From: a virus
Virus record (IMG/VR): IMGVR_UViG_3300037339_000802
Coordinates: 1-37,727 of that record
DNA length: 37,727 bases
Direction: 5' to 3' (one strand)
The notes under the pieces: generated by a model
Databases searched by the model: none
Seen by the model: only the letters and a program-made list of their open reading frames with translations
Told to the model about the DNA's origin: nothing
Translations under genes and position numbers: made by a program
Part shown: positions 27,936-35,828 of the stretch, piece by piece
Layout of the letters: each line of letters starts with the position of its first letter
Position numbering within the stretch: the first letter of the stretch is position 1

Positions 27936-28726
27936 GCCTGATTGCCGTGGCAGGCCCAGTAGTACTGCGCCGGATCCTGCGCCGCCATGGTTACCGACGT
28001 ATGGTCGTAGCTCTCGACCTCGAACGAACCCGCCGCCTGCGACGCGTTCCTGATGTTGTTGTCCTCGACGCCCGTAGCACTGAGCGACGTTACCGACCGT
28101 TGAAGCGTGCACTGGATTCCGTAGTTCGCCGTCGAGAAGTCCGTGGCGATCGTCACCCCGAGGCGACCCGTGCCCGTGTCGCTGATCGACGTCACGTTGT
28201 AGCTCACGACGAGCGACGTGCCCGCCCCGTTCGCCATTCCCCAGCACTTGCAGACGGCCGGGTGGTACTGCAGACGGCCCGGCGTGACGACCTTCGTCGT
28301 GCTCGACCCCGTCTCCATCTCCGCCTGCGTGGCGATCTGGACGATACCCGGCACCGTGTCGCTCGCCGCCTGATACCCCGGCACGCGCCAACCAGCCTCC
28401 GCGCTCCACGTCAAGGACTGGCCGGGCTGTAAGGCGATCACGATCAGTTCCCGCAACGTGGCGTTGTTGTTGTACCGTACCGTCACCGTCGCCGCGACCG
28501 TGTCCTTGTTGTACACGTTGACGTGCTTCACGACCCGTTGCGTCGACGCACCGGGGGCGGCGCAGATGGTGACGGCCGTCCCGCCATTCGATGCCGTGTC
28601 CGAGTGACCGGGTGTGAACGCGCTCGCCGTGACGTCCGTCCACTCGACGCACACCGGAAGCTGGTTCGTCGTGACGGCCCCGCCGAGGATCAGTTCGAGG
28701 CTCTTCGTCGTGGCGTCGAGGATCAT
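27932..28726 (-). CDS. Tail accessory protein, paralogue A (264 aa)
   Basis: It is closely related to the gene directly downstream. Shared features are LELILGGAVTTNQLPVCVEW at the start, VTASAFTPGHSDTASNGGTA, PGASTQRVVKHVNVYNKDTV and the same NVTSISDTGTGRLGVTIATD block. It also shares the GIVQIATQAEMETG linker and an ending DPAQYYWACHGNQA like DPANYYAVCYGYWM. The pair arose by tandem duplication. ATG 28726 comes two bases after the lipoprotein stop. The role is probably structural in the tail or fibre. Confidence 0.68.
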   Translation of the reverse strand: MILDATTKSLELILGGAVTTNQLPVCVEWTDVTASAFTPGHSDTASNGGTAVTICAAPGASTQRVVKHVNVYNKDTVAATVTVRYNNNATLRELIVIALQPGQSLTWSAEAGWRVPGYQAASDTVPGIVQIATQAEMETGSSTTKVVTPGRLQYHPAVCKCWGMANGAGTSLVVSYNVTSISDTGTGRLGVTIATDFSTANYGIQCTLQRSVTSLSATGVEDNNIRNASQAAGSFEVESYDHTSVTMAAQDPAQYYWACHGNQA

Positions 28727-28730
28727 GGCG

Positions 28731-29129
28731 TCACCGGATCCTGATACGGATCACCGACCCCGGCGTCGCGTAGAAGACGACGTACCACGGCGACGGTGTC
28801 CCCACCTCGTCGGACTTCGCCCACTCCGACGGCAGGACCGTCCCATCCTCCACCACGGTGCGCACCGTCCTGACCATGACGCGGTACGCTCCCTCCGCGG
28901 CGAAGGTGACGACGCCGCCCGTGCCCGGGACCGTGGCGATCAGCGTGAAGGCCCCCGAGGGGTACCCTTGGATGCCGACCTCGTACGTGACTTCCGCCGG
29001 CGGAATCGTCCCGAGGGAGGGCGCGTCCCACTCGACCTCGAGCGACTGGCCGACGACGACCTTCGTCTGGCACGACGCGACGAGACAGACCGCGAGCAAC
29101 AGCGCCGCGACCATCATCGAACGTTTCAT
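28731..29129 (-). CDS. Lipoprotein with fibronectin-like domain (132 aa)
   Basis: A lipoprotein signal is clear: MKRSMMVAALLLAVCLVASC ends in the VASC lipobox (Cys 20). A single beta-sandwich (fibronectin type III-like) follows: VTYEVGIQGYPSGAFTLIAT, GVVTFAAEGAYRVMVRTVRT, ending RIRIR. The protein would be anchored in a host membrane. Phage lipoproteins often block superinfection or act in lysis (o-spanin), but the long fibronectin-like part does not look like a spanin. ATG 29129 follows GAGGGGGG. Confidence 0.7.
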   Translation of the reverse strand: MKRSMMVAALLLAVCLVASCQTKVVVGQSLEVEWDAPSLGTIPPAEVTYEVGIQGYPSGAFTLIATVPGTGGVVTFAAEGAYRVMVRTVRTVVEDGTVLPSEWAKSDEVGTPSPWYVVFYATPGSVIRIRIR

Positions 29130-29140
29130 CGTGGCCCCCC

Positions 29141-29542
29141 TCAGAGCTTGAAGATCCGGTTCGCCCCGCTGTCGAAGGCGATGTTCACCGTCTGGCCCGC
29201 GGCCGGCGTGAACGGCAGTCCCGTCGCCGTGTCGATGCAACAGATCACGCGCGCCGTCGCGTCTGACCCCGTATGCTTGAAGGCGACGAGCTTCCCGCTG
29301 GCCGTGGCCGCCGTGGCGACGAGCGACGTGTCGGCCGCGTCGGCGACTCCGCTCGTCACGGTCTTCGATCCGAGTGCCGCCGTCCGTCCGTTGTCGACGG
29401 CCCCGAGGTCAGACAGGTACCGGTCGGACGCGTCGAAGCTGTACGAGTTGAGGACGAGCATGAATCGGATGTCGTCGGTGTCCCAATCGATCGAGCCGTC
29501 GAGGAATCCCTCGCGACCCGGGTCGAACATCTGATTGGCCAT
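29141..29542 (-). CDS. Conserved phage structural-type protein (133 aa)
   Basis: The start MANQMFDPGREGFLDGSIDW, then DTDDIRFMLVLNSYSFDASD, with CIDTATGLPFTPAAGQTVNI and a closing FDSGANRIFKL, matches a protein family found in many Mu-like and siphophage tail modules. It is small, beta-rich and of unknown exact role, likely on the virion surface. The stop codon of the upstream gene touches the ATG (TAG ATG). Confidence 0.72.
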   Translation of the reverse strand: MANQMFDPGREGFLDGSIDWDTDDIRFMLVLNSYSFDASDRYLSDLGAVDNGRTAALGSKTVTSGVADAADTSLVATAATASGKLVAFKHTGSDATARVICCIDTATGLPFTPAAGQTVNIAFDSGANRIFKL

Positions 29543-29830
29543 CTACTTGATCCCTCCCACGGCTTCATTGCTCTCGATGCCGCCGACGCCCGTGATGTCG
29601 TGCGGCGGAACGGTCGATCCTTTCGCCGGGACGGCCGCGAGGGTCTGTGCGACGATGCCAACGATCTTCCGTACTGCGTGGACGACGTCGACCGGGTGCT
29701 GGCCCTTCGTCCCCTCGGCGATGGCATGCACGCGCGCCTTGTCCTTGGCGCTCAACAGTGCGAGGTCCGACGCCGAGACGTCGACGTGGAGGGCGAAGCC
29801 TCCCTTTTCGACACCAAAGAGTAATTTCAT
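29543..29830 (-). CDS. Hypothetical small protein ending in a fibre-like repeat (95 aa)
   Basis: ATG 29830 has GGAGGGC upstream, and a strong hairpin precedes it (29851-29878). The body (LHVDVSASDLALLSAKDKAR, VDVVHAVRKIVGIVAQTLAA) is helical with no known match. The end, HDITGVGGIESNEAVGG, closely resembles the HDISGVGAIASAEAFGT first repeat of the LamG-like fibre about 4 kb downstream. This suggests repeat exchange or a common partner. Confidence 0.62.
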   Translation of the reverse strand: MKLLFGVEKGGFALHVDVSASDLALLSAKDKARVHAIAEGTKGQHPVDVVHAVRKIVGIVAQTLAAVPAKGSTVPPHDITGVGGIESNEAVGGIK

Positions 29831-29850
29831 GCCCTCCACTCCTTCCTTCC

Positions 29851-29878
29851 GGTGGGCGTCGAACGTCCGACGCCCACC
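29851..29878 (-). promoter_or_regulatory. 11-bp hairpin before the 29830 gene
   Basis: GGTGGGCGTCG pairs with CGACGCCCACC around GACGTT, with the ribosome site GGAAGGAAGGAG just downstream. It resembles the second hairpin of the early leader element in position but not in loop or linker. It could affect translation or mRNA stability after the holin gene. No U-run follows. Confidence 0.45.
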
Positions 29879-29900
29879 CGTGCGGCGCATGCTCGGAAGC

Positions 29901-30065
29901 TTACGCCTTCTTGAAGATGGCGACGACTGCCGCGATGGCAGCGCCGATCGACAGCGCAATGGTCACGTAGGTTCCGACCTCGTCGGCCGTCGCCCCACCG
30001 ACCGCCACGGCGGCCGCGATCGCAACCGCAGCCACGGCGAAGCAAATCTTCTTCACTGTGCCCAT
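29901..30065 (-). CDS. Small two-span membrane protein, holin candidate (54 aa)
   Basis: ATG 30065 is preceded by AGAGGAGGGG. Two membrane helices (ICFAVAAVAIAAAVAVGGAT and GTYVTIALSIGAAIAAVVAI) with a short turn and a lysine end (FKKA) fit a small class II holin, although short for one. It lies next to the M15 endolysin, the usual holin place. A second small membrane protein at 30670-30990 and another at 22899-23165 are alternatives. Confidence 0.65.
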   Translation of the reverse strand: MGTVKKICFAVAAVAIAAAVAVGGATADEVGTYVTIALSIGAAIAAVVAIFKKA

Positions 30066-30081
30066 AGTCTTACCCCTCCTC

Positions 30082-30099
30082 TGGCCCACTGACGGGCCA
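30082..30099 (+). terminator. Plus-strand terminator-like hairpin with T5
   Basis: Plus strand: TGGCCC-ACTGAC-GGGCCA then TTTTT, a short intrinsic-terminator-like shape for antisense transcripts. On the minus strand the same hairpin lies just upstream of the holin ribosome site. The surrounding 96 bases (30161-30066) hold no gene I can support. Confidence 0.35.
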
Positions 30100-30161
30100 T
30101 TTTTCCAAGGCCGTCAACGACGGCTCCTTCGGCGCATCGTCGCACGACACACCGCCTTCGT

Positions 30162-30668
30162 CTACTGCGCAGGCATCTCCGCGTGGAATGGATCCCACCC
30201 GAGCCCGGTCGTCGCGTCGATCGGCTCGAACCGCCCGCCCCACGTGAACCCGTGGGCCTCGAGGATCGCCCCGACCTTCCTGTACCCGTCGAGGTCTTTC
30301 GTCACGTCCCACACCGCCTTCCCCTTCGTGTCGAGGACGACGAAGTCCCACGCCCGCTTCGACTGGTGGACTGACGGTAGGATGAACCCGTCGGCCTTCG
30401 TCACCCCCCGCGTCCGCCGCGCGTCCGACTCTGCGACCTTCGGGAGCGTCGCCGCGAGGCGCATCGCGTCGAGGAGACGCCGCCCCGTCCCCGGGTCGTC
30501 GCCGACGGCATCCTTGAACCGTGCGATCGCGAACTGCGCCAACTGCTCGAGGGCCGTGCGGCCCGTCGACGTCGGGACGATCCACACGTCCGCCGCCTTC
30601 GCGTCGTCGACGACGGCCTGCGCCCTGACGGCGACCTCAGGGTCGAGCTCGCTGAACGACCGTCCCAT
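30162..30668 (-). CDS. Endolysin, M15 family L-Ala-D-Glu / D-Ala-D-Ala peptidase (168 aa)
   Basis: The zinc peptidase signature is visible: LPSVHQSKRAWDFVV (His 101, Asp 108), HGFTWGGRF and GLGWDPFHAE (His 162), with a YRKVGAILEAHG helix between. This is the SxHxxxxAxD...WGG...HxE pattern of VanY/PBSX-type endolysins, which cut peptide crosslinks in the cell wall. There is no signal sequence, so it needs a holin. ATG 30668 comes one base after the upstream stop. A holin candidate follows directly. The length of 168 is normal. Confidence 0.85.
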   Translation of the reverse strand: MGRSFSELDPEVAVRAQAVVDDAKAADVWIVPTSTGRTALEQLAQFAIARFKDAVGDDPGTGRRLLDAMRLAATLPKVAESDARRTRGVTKADGFILPSVHQSKRAWDFVVLDTKGKAVWDVTKDLDGYRKVGAILEAHGFTWGGRFEPIDATTGLGWDPFHAEMPAQ

Positions 30669-30669
30669 G

Positions 30670-30990
30670 CTAATGCCTCGGCCAGAACCGGGCCGCGAAG
30701 GCAAGGGCCGCCATGATGAGTGCCGTCGAGACGAGGAAGAAGTCCTTCGTCCGCATCCACTTCCGATCGACAGACTGGCCCGTCCGCGCGACACACTTCT
30801 CTCGATGGTCGACGCACTCGGCCTTCGTCGCCAGCGTAGGGATGGTGCGTTGGATGTCGGCGACGCCCACGGCGGTGTCCTTGGCGGTCCCGATGAGGCC
30901 CGGCGTCCCGTTCATGCCCACGACGACGGCCATCAACTGCGACACCGCCTTGTGCGTGTCGGCCAGCATCCGTCCTTCCGTCTCGGTCAT
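30670..30990 (-). CDS. Small C-terminally anchored membrane protein (106 aa)
   Basis: ATG 30990 sits behind GGTGGTGGAG; a GTG at 31020 is also in frame. The first part is helical and polar (MLADTHKAVSQLMAVVVGMN, QRTIPTLATKAECVDHREKC). The last 20 residues (DFFLVSTALIMAALAFAARF) form one membrane helix. The layout is like XhlA-type or holin-associated proteins and like membrane proteins often encoded between tail and lysis genes. It directly precedes the endolysin. Confidence 0.65.
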   Translation of the reverse strand: MTETEGRMLADTHKAVSQLMAVVVGMNGTPGLIGTAKDTAVGVADIQRTIPTLATKAECVDHREKCVARTGQSVDRKWMRTKDFFLVSTALIMAALAFAARFWPRH

Positions 30991-31036
30991 CTCCACCACC
31001 TCACTCCCGGCGGTATACACCTTCGGCGCCCCTTTG

Positions 31037-31381
31037 TCACGGTGCCAGTCCGACCTCGGCGACGTAGTCGAACACGGGAATCAACGGCGTCCACGCCGAC
31101 GTCGGCGACACCTTGTACTTCGCCCACTCGGCCATGACCCAGTCACGCACGACCGTCACGTTCTTCCCAAGGAGGGCGAGGCAATGCGTCCGCTCTGGTT
31201 CATGATCAGTCGAAAAGAAGATCGCGTTGTTGATCCCGTACTTCTCGACGACGTCGGGGTCGGGCGCGATCGCCCCGGGCGTCGGGACGAGGATGATGGT
31301 GAACTGGACGTACTTCCTCGGCCAAAACCCATGGGAGACGTCCCCGAGCGTGTAGCTCATGCCGTTCGCAAGGTCGATCAT
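31037..31381 (-). CDS. Hypothetical protein (114 aa)
   Basis: ATG 31381 has GAGGAGG upstream. It is an alpha/beta small protein: WPRKYVQFTIILVPTPGAIA, KYGINNAIFFSTDHEPERTH, LLGKNVTVVRDWVMAEWAKY, with a short C-terminus. No family is recognised. It lies between the collar-domain fibre and the lysis genes; an accessory or morphogenesis role is possible. Confidence 0.65.
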   Translation of the reverse strand: MIDLANGMSYTLGDVSHGFWPRKYVQFTIILVPTPGAIAPDPDVVEKYGINNAIFFSTDHEPERTHCLALLGKNVTVVRDWVMAEWAKYKVSPTSAWTPLIPVFDYVAEVGLAP

Positions 31382-31391
31382 CGGAACCTCC

Positions 31392-32477
31392 TCAATCCTT
31401 CTTACAGATCAACAGTTCACGCGACAGGGGCATCGAGTTGTCTGTCCCCGTCACGTGGGTGTGGGTCACGGTGTGGTAGTGCGACAGCGTGGCGCAGGTG
31501 TACCCGTCGGCCGCCCCTCCGACGTCGGCCGCCCCGTACCCGCCGGATGCCCCGCTCATGGTGTGGCCGTGCGACGCCGACCCACCCGTCCCTTCGAGTC
31601 CAGTGCTGTTGAGCCTGACGAACCTCCCCAGCGCCGCCGAGTACACCGACCACCCGGGGGGGACGGTCGACCCGAGGAAGAAGGCGACGACGCCAGCGGG
31701 GATGAAGAGGGCGTCGCTACCCGTCGGCGAGATGAGGTCGAGGACGATGTACGGCGGGACGTTCGGTTCCGAATGATTCGGCACCGAGTGGGAGTGACCG
31801 CCAGCCGGCCGCGCCGGGTGGTTGTACGTCGTGCCGAGTTGTCGCTCGGCGTAGATGTCGTCGGTGACTGTGGCGTGTGTATGGATGTGCGCCGCCGCAC
31901 CCACGACTCCGCCCGTCCCGCTCGAATCGAGACTGACGAAATCGTCGGCACTGTACGTCGCCCGCGCCCACCCCGACGGGATCGACGACCCGTTGAAGAA
32001 CAGGAAGGCACCCACGGGGATCGACGCGGCCCCGTTCGCCGCCGCCCCACGCCACGACCGTCCCAACGGCTTGTGGTCTGTGGCGCCGTGGCTGTGCGAG
32101 TAGTTGTGTGAAGCGCCGTGGACGCTGATGACGTTCTGCCTGATGATCGCGTCGTCAGCCACCATCGAGGCGCAGTTGGCGAAGTTGGCTACCTGCGTCT
32201 CGTGTGAATGGGTGTCGGCGTACAGGTCGCTCCCGCCTTCGGCGTTGTCACCCAGCGGGTAGACGCCGCTGTACGAGATCGCCGACCACGGCGACGCAGG
32301 CGCCGAGGCGAACAGGGCGATCATGTTGTACGGGATGCGCGAGAAGAAGACCTTCCACGCCCCGCCTGCCCCTGCATGACCGAGTTGCGTCGCCTTCCAC
32401 GCCCCGCCGGACCCGACCCATAGTTCGTGAACGCGCTTCCACGCCGCGCTGACGCCGACGTTCATGTCGTGGGCCAC
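31392..32477 (-). CDS. Tail fibre with two collar-like domains (361 aa)
   Basis: Two repeats of the phage tail collar pattern appear: IPVGAFLFFNGSSIPSGWAR and IPAGVVAFFLGSTVPPGWSV, each with a following F-V-x-L-x-S-T-G strand. HxH metal-site motifs are frequent (IHTHAT, HSHSVP, SHGHTM, HYHTVTHTHV), as in T4 gp37-type fibre tips where they bind iron. The N-terminal part (AWKRVHELWVGSGGAWKATQ) is a small attachment domain. The start GTG 32477 or ATG 32465 is uncertain. It is encoded after the tail-tip gene. It likely contacts the host surface. Confidence 0.75.
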   Translation of the reverse strand: MAHDMNVGVSAAWKRVHELWVGSGGAWKATQLGHAGAGGAWKVFFSRIPYNMIALFASAPASPWSAISYSGVYPLGDNAEGGSDLYADTHSHETQVANFANCASMVADDAIIRQNVISVHGASHNYSHSHGATDHKPLGRSWRGAAANGAASIPVGAFLFFNGSSIPSGWARATYSADDFVSLDSSGTGGVVGAAAHIHTHATVTDDIYAERQLGTTYNHPARPAGGHSHSVPNHSEPNVPPYIVLDLISPTGSDALFIPAGVVAFFLGSTVPPGWSVYSAALGRFVRLNSTGLEGTGGSASHGHTMSGASGGYGAADVGGAADGYTCATLSHYHTVTHTHVTGTDNSMPLSRELLICKKD

Positions 32478-32480
32478 GAC

Positions 32481-35400
32481 TCACGTCTCCCGTTGGAGCC
32501 ACAGGTCGCCGTCGGCTGGCGTCCCGCTGGGGGCCGACGTCGACACCGTGACGACGGCCGCCACGAAGGGCCGCCAGTACGTCGCGTTCGGCGGCTCGAC
32601 GTTCTGGTTAGCGGCCAAGGCGATGTACGTCACCCCGCCGTGCGTGCAGATGCCGCCCAGCGGGAAGTACGTGTCGGCGAACCATTCGAGACTGCTGTTC
32701 TGCCCCCACGAGTTGCTGTTGTCGGCCTTCGTCTCCGTCCCGTCGTCGGTGAACTGCGACTCGTGGTAGTTCTTCGTCCCCTCGTACCTGCACAGCCCGT
32801 GGTCGAGGTAGGCGTACTCGGAGTTCTCGGCCGTCGAGGCGATGCGGAGGAGGATCTTGAACCCGGTGGCGTTCGTCGGGAGGGTGACGTCGACGTGGAG
32901 TTCTTCCCACGCGTCCTGCACGCTGGCGAAGTCTTCCGTCTCGGTCCACGCCCCGCTGACGTAGTACGCGGCCACGAGGCTCACCTCGGCGGCCGCCGGC
33001 CCGCCCGACGACGGGATGCGGACGAAGACGGAGTGGTGATACGTCTCCCCGGGGACTTGGTCGTGGAGGTCGGTCGTCGACTCGCTGTCTTGGAAGGCCG
33101 CGTGGGCCTCGGTCCCGGCGGCGATCGACTTCGTCACCTTCGCCGACTCGCCCGTCGTGGCGCCCGAGTAGAACACGCCCGTGTCGGTCGTGATGCCGAG
33201 GTTGACGAGAGTCGCCGACGCCTCGCCGTTGAACCGCGGCACGCGCTGGTACTCGTACGTCCCCGTCTCGCACTCGCCGTTGACGAACCTGTTCCTGTTC
33301 GACCGGCAGACGTTGCCCGTCACGACGACGCGCTCGGCCCCCGTGACGACGTGGATGCCGCCGGCGCCCGACCCGTGGCAGTTGATGCAGGTATTGCCGA
33401 TGACGAGGATGTCCTTCCCCGCGACCCTGATACCCGAACCGACGTTGCGGTACACCGTCCCGACGTCGCTGACGAGGTTACCCTTCACGACGACGCGTTC
33501 GCAGTTCGACGTCACTTGGATCGCCGAGTCGAGGGCGATGCCGTCGATGACGTTCCCTTCGATGACCGTGTCGAGGGCCTTGTCGACGGCGATCCCGGCC
33601 GTCGCGACGATGGCGTACCCCGTCCCACCAAGGAACGGGCTGTTGCCCTTCATCGTGTTCTTCGTGATGTTCCCGATCGTCTTGTACGCCACCGACCCAG
33701 TGTACACGTTGATGGCCGTCATGAAGTTGTCGAAGGCGTTCCCGTAGATCGTGTACCTCGTCGAGTCGACGATGAACGACCCATTGTAACAGTCATAGAA
33801 AAAGTTCTTGTCGATCGTCGACTGGTCGCAGTGGTCGAAGTACACGGCGGCGAACAGGCCGTCGAAGACGAGCCCCGTCACCTTGAGGTTGTCGACGTAC
33901 GTCCCACGGACGCCCGTCATGAGGTAATCGTGGGCGATCGTCAGGACGACCTTCATGTCCTCGATCGTCACGTTCTCCTTGTGCGTGCCACTCGACCCGA
34001 CGACCGACCAGCAGTTCCCTGTGCCAGAGAAGTTGATGAGCGTCGACGCGCCCGACCCACGGACGCGCATGTTCGACGGCACCTCGCAGTCGTCGGCGAA
34101 GTCGTACACCCCTGCCGTGAGGTAGGCCGACCCGTACCCCATGGCCGACGCCTGTGCGAGGGCGTTCTCGACGGCCGTGTGGTCGTCGGTCCCGGGGCAC
34201 CGGAAGTCACACCGCCCTTCGTACAGGGCCGATGCGATGATGGCCTCGCCGGCGACCCACGTCGGGGAGGCCCCCGTCCCCGTCTGCTGCGTGACGTGCC
34301 CCGCCCCCGTGGCAGAGTAATCGACCCGCTCGACGAGACGGACGCGCGTCCGCGTCGCAGTGTGCGGACCCTTCGACGTGTGCGTGTACTCGGCGACGAA
34401 ACACGTCAGGTCGACGTCGGTCGTCGGGTGGAAGGTCACGAGGGTGCCGATCTGCAGGTGGGGCGTCCAGTCGACGACGGCGTCGTATTCCTTCCGCGCC
34501 TCCTTCCCGAAGTCGACGTACCGACGGACGATCTGCTTGGCGAGGGCGTCGGTCGTCGCGTACTTCCCGGGCACCTCGCGCTCGATCTCGTCCCACTCGT
34601 CCGTCACCGTCGCGTCGACGTGCTCGACCTTCTTGACGGCGAGCTCACGGAGGGGCGTCCCGCGGACTTGGAACTTCCTGATCGTGATGGGCGACCCCGA
34701 GGTGTTCCGCAGGATGAGCTCGGAGGACGCGACGTTCTGCCGCGTCGCCGCCGTCGACCCGTTGAAGGAGACGATCGTCAAGCCCGATCCGCTGTACTCG
34801 ATGTCCGACCCGCTCCCCGAGGCCCCGATCGTCGGCGTGACGATGTCAGTCCCCACCGGGAACTTCTCGCCGTCGAAGCCGTACTCGAGGCGCCCGACGG
34901 CGTCGGCATCCGTCCCGCCCGGCCAGTACTCGCCAGCGGCGACGACGATGGCGTTCCGCTTGAAGGCGTCGTCCCACTGATCGAAGTTCTTGTAGACGAT
35001 TGACTCGGCGGGCAACGTCTGGTACTGCTTCCACTCCGTCGTGCACTTGTTGCAGAACCGGTTGCCGCCGACGGCTTGGAAGGAGTGCACGTTCGCGTCG
35101 TCGAAGACGTACTCGGGCGTCGGGCTGTTCCACTCTGCCGCCGTCCAGAGGGCGAGGCGGAGCTTGCCATCGTAGCGGAAGTGGAGAAGGGCCCCGTAGT
35201 GCTTCGCGAGGTCCTGCAACTCGGTGAACGGCTTCGTGTCGCCTCCCACCCCGACGTAGTCCTTCGTCTCGTCGACGTCGTAGAAGTCGCAGTCCCCGAC
35301 CGCGAGGCCCATGGCCGCCGCGAGGGCGTGGGCGAGGGACGTCGTCGGCGTCGACGCCTTGGCGACCTTGTAGGACAGGAAGGCCGTCGGCGGCATCTTC

Positions 35401-35825
35401 CGATTCAACCCGCGCGACTTCGCCGGGTCGTACGCCGTGAACGACACTGCGTCGTCGGTCATCGACTCCTTCGACCGCGTGCACCCCTGCTCGGAGACGT
35501 ACCCCGTAAAGACGACGATGTACGCCGCGGCCCCGATCTTCGCCGAGATGCGCACGGGCGCCCCGGCGAGATCGCCTTCCGTCCACACCTTCGGCGAGTT
35601 GCGAAACGTCCACTTGGCCTGCGCGGCCGTCGCCTCATCGAAGACGCTCCCCGCCGCCGAGATCGACAGGCCGTTGTTGTCGAGGGACGCCGTCAGGTCG
35701 TCGAACCCCCCACCGTCGTCGACCTCGACCTTCCAGTACGCGTTGCCGGTCGTGAGGGCCGTACGTGCGGCCAGTTCGGCCGTCCACGTCGCGTCGGTCG
35801 GGACGAGGAGGACTGGGGCCGCCAT
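32481..35825 (-). CDS. Tail-tip / beta-helix receptor-binding protein (1114 aa)
   Basis: A composite. Residues about 1-480 look like a baseplate or tail-hub type region (WTFRNSPKVWTEGDLAGAPV, YDPAKSRGLNRK, PFTELQDLAKHYGALLHFRY, LQIGTLVTFHPTTDVDL). Residues about 540-830 form a right-handed beta-helix like pectate-lyase and tailspike proteins (GYGSAYLTAGVYDFADDCEV, KVTGLVFDGLFAAVYFD, NAFDNFMTAINVYTGSVA and repeated GNxxxx turns). Next is a jelly-roll carbohydrate-binding-like part (830-1000), and the end has a CBM5/12-like AANQNVEPPNATYWRPF. The role is probably host polysaccharide binding or cleavage. ATG 35825. Confidence 0.75.
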   Translation of the reverse strand: MAAPVLLVPTDATWTAELAARTALTTGNAYWKVEVDDGGGFDDLTASLDNNGLSISAAGSVFDEATAAQAKWTFRNSPKVWTEGDLAGAPVRISAKIGAAAYIVVFTGYVSEQGCTRSKESMTDDAVSFTAYDPAKSRGLNRKMPPTAFLSYKVAKASTPTTSLAHALAAAMGLAVGDCDFYDVDETKDYVGVGGDTKPFTELQDLAKHYGALLHFRYDGKLRLALWTAAEWNSPTPEYVFDDANVHSFQAVGGNRFCNKCTTEWKQYQTLPAESIVYKNFDQWDDAFKRNAIVVAAGEYWPGGTDADAVGRLEYGFDGEKFPVGTDIVTPTIGASGSGSDIEYSGSGLTIVSFNGSTAATRQNVASSELILRNTSGSPITIRKFQVRGTPLRELAVKKVEHVDATVTDEWDEIEREVPGKYATTDALAKQIVRRYVDFGKEARKEYDAVVDWTPHLQIGTLVTFHPTTDVDLTCFVAEYTHTSKGPHTATRTRVRLVERVDYSATGAGHVTQQTGTGASPTWVAGEAIIASALYEGRCDFRCPGTDDHTAVENALAQASAMGYGSAYLTAGVYDFADDCEVPSNMRVRGSGASTLINFSGTGNCWSVVGSSGTHKENVTIEDMKVVLTIAHDYLMTGVRGTYVDNLKVTGLVFDGLFAAVYFDHCDQSTIDKNFFYDCYNGSFIVDSTRYTIYGNAFDNFMTAINVYTGSVAYKTIGNITKNTMKGNSPFLGGTGYAIVATAGIAVDKALDTVIEGNVIDGIALDSAIQVTSNCERVVVKGNLVSDVGTVYRNVGSGIRVAGKDILVIGNTCINCHGSGAGGIHVVTGAERVVVTGNVCRSNRNRFVNGECETGTYEYQRVPRFNGEASATLVNLGITTDTGVFYSGATTGESAKVTKSIAAGTEAHAAFQDSESTTDLHDQVPGETYHHSVFVRIPSSGGPAAAEVSLVAAYYVSGAWTETEDFASVQDAWEELHVDVTLPTNATGFKILLRIASTAENSEYAYLDHGLCRYEGTKNYHESQFTDDGTETKADNSNSWGQNSSLEWFADTYFPLGGICTHGGVTYIALAANQNVEPPNATYWRPFVAAVVTVSTSAPSGTPADGDLWLQRET

Positions 35826-35828
35826 CGG

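Noticed and set aside
30070-30161. Minus-strand promoter TTGACG near 30110 upstream of the holin candidate
   Set aside because: No acceptable -10 box lies 16 to 18 bp downstream; the site is more likely only the hairpin before the holin ribosome site.
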